Positions 48,533 through 51,932 of a DNA stretch of 51,932 nucleotides are shown here, piece after piece; the first letter of the stretch is position 1, and each line of letters starts with the position of its first letter. The position numbers and the translations under genes are program-made. The notes beneath the pieces are model-generated. The model was not told the DNA's origin. It ran no database searches and saw nothing but the letters and a program-made list of their open reading frames with translations. Source of the DNA: DASRVA01 sp050732935. Lineage in GTDB: Bacteria; Gemmatimonadota; Gemmatimonadetes; JACCXV01; JAHWKZ01. The stretch is taken from contig JBOHRW010000007.1 of the NCBI GenBank assembly GCA_050732935.1, positions 1 through 51,932 on the forward strand, written 5' to 3'.

Positions 48533-48558
48533 TCGCAAAGGACCTGCTATTCGGCCGG

Positions 48559-49956
48559 CTATTCGGGAGACGGCGCGGACGAGCAGCCCAGGATCAGGGT
48601 GTTGGAGTCGCTGGCCTCGAACGCGCCATCGCCGGCCCCTGGGAACTCCGCACGAGCGAAGCGGGTGGTCGAGATCTCGACTCCACCCTCGGGGGGCGGG
48701 AGGGTTCCCTGGGTGTCGCACTGAACGATCACGCTGGCCTTGCCGTCGTCGAGGAACTGCGTGACCGTCGGTGGACCGGGCCCGCCCGAGAACTGAGAGA
48801 ACACGAAGGTGACCGACGGCTCGAGTTCGTTCCCGGGGGCCGGGTCGACGATCGCGGTCGCCGTCGCGATCTGGCCATGGGAAATGGAGAGGTTCGATGC
48901 CTGTTCGTTCAGCGTGAGGGTTGTCCTCGTGGGCCCGCCATCGTCGTCGTCCCCGGCCGACGTCGTGTCCACCGCGCCGACCGGGCTGAAGGCGGTGATC
49001 AAGCCCCGCCGCTCGCCCGGATTGGCCAGCAGTGGCGCGACCATGAACTCCGAAACCGGCCCGAACGCGGAAGCCGCGCGCTCACCCCACCACCTGAGCG
49101 ACACGATGTCCACCTCGGGCGTGCCGCTCGTGCTCGCGCCCGTGCAGTCGAGGGCGAAATCGCCGGGCGGCGCTTCCTCCAGGATCTCGACCCCCGGTCC
49201 CTCCTCGCCCTGGATGACGTGGCCCAGCGCTATGTTCGGCAGGATGTCCGGGTCCGGCGCCATGGGATCCGGCGGATCGACCACGCACACGGCCACGGTG
49301 GCCGGCTCGGCCAGCGGCGCGGACGCCAGGTTCAGACCGAAGGACGGGCCGCCCGTCGCACCGGAGATGCTGGTCGCGCTGAAATCGAAGAACAGCGGGA
49401 AGTCGTCGAAGCCGAACGTCTCGAAGGGACCGGGGTCGTCCGGCAGGCGGGCGATCGTGACCAGGGTCTGCTCCGTGAACGTAGCGCTGATCCCGGCGAA
49501 CTGAGTCCCCGTCTCGAACACGCACTTCCTGTTCGGCTTGCAGATCTCGAAATCGAAGTCGCCCGCGAAGCTGGGGTCCAGCCCGACCCAGACGAGGAGG
49601 GCGTTGAGGAGCTCGGTCAGTCCCTCCTCGGTGGTCTGGGGGCCGGGTGGATCTTCGAGCCGCCCCTTCTCGTAATGTTTGACCGCGAACTCAATCAGAT
49701 TGAAGGTCTTCCCGATCGCGTTGTCGAGATCCCCACGGCCGAGCTTGCGCGCGATGTTGCCGCACTGGTGGTGGGCGGCGTTCCCGAGGCCACGCGGGAA
49801 CAGGCCGGCGATCATGTCGTTGATCTCTGTCGGGCAGGGACCCTTGCCGGCTGCGGTCACCTCTTCGGGATCCGAGGGAAGCTCGCCGCTCTCCCCCTGG
49901 CATGCTGGCAGGAAAACGATCAGAGCCAGAGAGATCGCCAGGACCGTTCGAGACAT
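48559..49956 (-). CDS. Exported lipoprotein of unknown function
   Basis: This 465-residue protein has a lipoprotein signal (SRTVLAISLALIVFLPACQG, lipid-attached Cys in LPAC). The N-terminal domain, about residues 35-110, is helical (CPTEINDMIAGLFPRGLGNA, HHQCGNIARKLGRGDLDNAI). Acidic beta-rich repeats and a C-terminal immunoglobulin-like part follow (ASNLSISHGQIATATAIVDP, SVTFVFSQFSGGPGPPTVTQ). Several Cys may form disulfides. Function unknown; the topology suggests a cell-surface or periplasmic protein. ATG at 49956 follows a GGGGG ribosome site. The 275-base stretch 49957-50231 beyond it holds only a small 7-bp palindrome, tttccac/gtggaaa, at 50160-50176. Confidence 0.65.
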   Translation of the reverse strand: MSRTVLAISLALIVFLPACQGESGELPSDPEEVTAAGKGPCPTEINDMIAGLFPRGLGNAAHHQCGNIARKLGRGDLDNAIGKTFNLIEFAVKHYEKGRLEDPPGPQTTEEGLTELLNALLVWVGLDPSFAGDFDFEICKPNRKCVFETGTQFAGISATFTEQTLVTIARLPDDPGPFETFGFDDFPLFFDFSATSISGATGGPSFGLNLASAPLAEPATVAVCVVDPPDPMAPDPDILPNIALGHVIQGEEGPGVEILEEAPPGDFALDCTGASTSGTPEVDIVSLRWWGERAASAFGPVSEFMVAPLLANPGERRGLITAFSPVGAVDTTSAGDDDDGGPTRTTLTLNEQASNLSISHGQIATATAIVDPAPGNELEPSVTFVFSQFSGGPGPPTVTQFLDDGKASVIVQCDTQGTLPPPEGGVEISTTRFARAEFPGAGDGAFEASDSNTLILGCSSAPSPE

Positions 49957-50231
49957 GTAAACCCCCTACAGGAAAGGGAAGCGGTGTCGATGCTGCCTGG
50001 CCTGGGGATTACCGTACGAATGGAGCAGCAGCCGATTCGGGGGACCCCCAGCATACAGGGATCGCTTTGCCCACGGCAAGCGATTTCCCCGGGGCGGGAA
50101 GAATGGGCGGTGAAGTGCTGCATCGAGGGCGGGTGACGGTTTCCAGACGGTACGGAGCTTTTCCACGATGTGGAAATCGTGTTCACATTTCCGGTCGCGG
50201 AACCCACGTCGCCCAGGATGGCGAGACCGAG

Positions 50232-51783
50232 CTACCGGTGTGGCTTCACGCCAGGTTCGAGCCGCGCTTTCGCTCCCACCGGCTCATGTTCACGAGAGGG
50301 AAGTTTACCAGCACGGCTGGGAACGACATACCGGATCCCATTTCGACTCACCGACATGGCGAGGGCGCCGTGCTCGATCAGCAGACTCTCCACGCGACGC
50401 TTGTCGTAGGATACCCCGTAATGCCGCGCTACCGGTCCCAGTACGTAGCGGAGCTCGGGATCGACCGTGACCGGCAGGTCAGGCGAGTAGTCCGGAAGAG
50501 CCCTTCCGTACCCCGCCACGATCCAGGTCGTATCGAACGGATAGTCCGCGGGGAGCGGTCGTCCAACGGTGACGTACCGCTCGTAAGGGAGACCATAGTA
50601 GCGCCCCTGTTGATGGAGCAGCCGCGGGACGTACTTCACCGCGTGGCCAGGGCGTACGTAATGTTTCGACAGCTCGCGGGTCAGGGTGCCGATGGCGTAG
50701 GCCCGACGGGCCTCGGCGCCCGGGGAAAGCCACCTTTGTCCAGAGGATCGCGATGAACGCGATCGCCGCGAAGGCCGTCCAGCGGAGCCGGGGCCGTCCC
50801 AACGAGGCAGCCAGGCAGGCCAGCCCAACGTGGGCGGTCAGGTGCAGGGGCAGGAGGTAGCGGTTGATTCCGTACGCCCGATCGCCGGCTCCGACGACGG
50901 GAGCCAGGATCGACAGGAGGAACAGCCCGACGAGGACCCGCGAGAGGAAGGGGTCCCGCCGATAGAGGCGGATCAAACCCATCAGCGCCGCGAGCAGGAG
51001 GAGCAGGCCGGCGACCGTCCCCGGATAGACCGAATCGAGTCCGCGCAGCGCGAGGATCGAGGGTCCGAATCCTTCCTGTCCCGATGCACTCGAGCGGATC
51101 GTCTCCACCGCGTGCCTCCACAGCCAGTCGAGACCGACCGCCGAGAGGACGACTGCCAGCCCCATCGCCTTGACCGCGGCGAGTCGTCGTTCGCCGTCGC
51201 CCCGTCCGGTCGCGATCCCGAGAGCGACCCCGCCCCACAGGACGAGTCCCAGCACGTGTGTCCAGAAGATGGCACCCAGACCGAGCCCGGTCAGGCCCCA
51301 GCGCCATCGCGGAATCCGCCCTCTACCCTCGAGATGAGTCAGCCCGTACAGCGCCGCCAGGAAGAGAAGCGCGTAGAGGGAGTACATGCGGGCCAGCCGG
51401 GCCTGGTCGACCAGCAGCGGGTCGAAGGCGATCAGGATCGCCAGCAGGATCCCGCCCGCTCGCGAGCCGAGCGCCCGGCCGATCGCGTACGCGAGCGGGA
51501 TGCAAGCCATGCCCGCGAGCAGGGAGGGAAGGCGGAGAGCCCACTCCACGTCGGTACCGAAGAGCGTGGTCGAGAGACGCGCCAGCGCGTAGCTGAGGGG
51601 CGGATGGTGAGGATGATGCGCCCAGAGGAGGAACGCAGTCGGGTCAGCCTGCGCTGTGAGCCAGGTCAGGACCTCGTCGTGGCGGATCGGCCAGAGGACG
51701 GCCGGTCCCACCCGCAGAGCGGCGCCAGCGAGCGTGACGAAGATAAGGATGAGCGAGACACCGGCCTGCCGGCCGTCGGGCAA
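50232..51783 (-). pseudogene. Membrane glycosyltransferase (GT39/PMT-like), one-base frameshift
   Basis: The N-terminal portion has the family pattern RHDEVLTWLTAQADPTAFLL, PHHPPLSYALARLSTTLFGT, LARMYSLYALLFLAALYGLT and about ten membrane helices. It fits the ArnT/PMT-like lipid-linked-sugar transferases of the inner membrane, with Asp/His in the first loop. Near 50733 the frame breaks. The C-terminal periplasmic domain (EARRAYAIGTLTRELSKHYV, YGLPYERYVTVGRPLPADYP) continues in another frame to 50232. One extra G in the GG of AAAGGTGGC accounts for it. The only start in frame, TTG 51783, lies in the T-run of the preceding terminator. Either a broken gene or a sequencing error. Confidence 0.65.
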
Positions 51784-51815
51784 AAAACGAGGGGCGGCAG
51801 GAGTGCCGCCCCTCG
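51782..51815 (-). terminator. Rho-independent terminator of the right-edge gene
   Basis: On the minus strand, cgaggggcggca (51815-51804), a CTCC loop and its complement (51799-51788) make a perfect 12-bp stem followed by TTTTTT (51787-51782). It lies 42 bases after the TAG at 51857. Confidence 0.85.
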
Positions 51816-51856
51816 CGCTGCATGAACCGCAGGCCTGTCTTACGGGACCAGGACGG

Positions 51857-51932
51857 CTATCCCAGGCTGCAGTCGAAGTCCTGCGGCTCGGAGCTGCTCT
51901 CCTCGTGCGTCGTGGTCCCCAGGAAGAGGGCC
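51857..51932 (-). CDS. C-terminal end of an unknown gene (5' part outside window)
   Basis: The minus strand is open from the window edge as ALFLGTTTHEESSSEPQDFD then CSLG and TAG at 51859-51857. Only 24 residues are visible, so no family can be given. The strong terminator at 51782-51815 supports it being a real gene end. Confidence 0.5.
   Translation of the reverse strand, partial: ALFLGTTTHEESSSEPQDFDCSLG

Noticed and set aside
50160..50176. Palindrome tttccac-gat-gtggaaa as a regulator site
   Set aside because: Arms of 7 bp are short, it lies far from any start codon, and it is unrelated to other sites in the window.
1..51932. CRISPR arrays, rRNA and tRNA genes
   Set aside because: No regularly spaced repeats, rRNA-like stretches or cloverleaf structures were recognised by eye; a covariance-model search was not possible.

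Overview
The window is GC-rich bacterial chromosome with tight operons and many GTG starts and 4-bp start/stop overlaps. No rRNA, tRNA or CRISPR was recognised. A DUF5916 C-terminus, lipobox and DUF481 outer-membrane proteins, and an RmlABCD dTDP-rhamnose set point to a diderm, perhaps Gemmatimonadota or a neighbouring phylum. That taxonomic guess is weak and rests on gene content alone. A UGA-encoded selenocysteine in formate dehydrogenase implies selenocysteine machinery elsewhere in the genome.

Layout. (a) 1-6026 is a mosaic between the 3' end of a DUF5916 gene and a convergent rml operon. Four tandem units repeat the pattern [DUF5916 3' end] - [cargo or nothing] - [rmlC 3' end, reversed]. 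The cargoes are a Phd/PIN pair, an AbiEi/AbiEii pair and a RelB-like/RelE pair whose toxin is frameshifted. (b) 5454-8993 is the intact rfbDBAC operon on the minus strand. (c) 9272-10760 is an AAA/DUF4143 ATPase behind a perfect 18-bp inverted repeat. (d) 10921-13238 is an envelope-stress-like module: two Spy/CpxP-like proteins, an ECF sigma factor, a putative anti-sigma protein and a truncated membrane protein. (e) 13254-19017 is a membrane-linked formate dehydrogenase operon whose catalytic subunit is a selenoprotein with a recognisable SECIS hairpin. A HigA remnant and a Crp/Fnr regulator follow. (f) 20537-23438 holds an SLC13/RCK transporter and an unrecognised gene; a possible small RNA lies at 23556-23668. 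(g) 23695-28217 is a 4.5-kb IS1-family-like transposon with 19-bp perfect terminal inverted repeats and an 8-bp target duplication. It carries a BglII/BstYI-like restriction enzyme, an MT-A70 methyltransferase and several unknown genes.

(h) 28319-35186 is an acyl-CoA carboxylase carboxyltransferase / AtuA / enoyl-CoA hydratase cluster of the leucine, isovalerate or acyclic-terpene degradation type. It is interrupted by a membrane adenylate/guanylate cyclase and a divergent DUF481 porin-like gene. (i) 35354-43933 is an AddB-AddA helicase-nuclease operon followed by two consecutive WYL regulators, an arrangement like PafBC beside DNA-repair genes. (j) 43962-47231 is a large cyclase-NTPase-TPR signalling protein. 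(k) 47276-51932 holds a low-molecular-weight phosphatase remnant, a secreted protein, a lipoprotein, a frameshifted membrane glycosyltransferase and the end of one further gene.

The two most unusual structures are the serial toxin-antitoxin accumulation at the DUF5916/rmlC junction and the restriction-modification system packaged in a simple IS1-type transposon.
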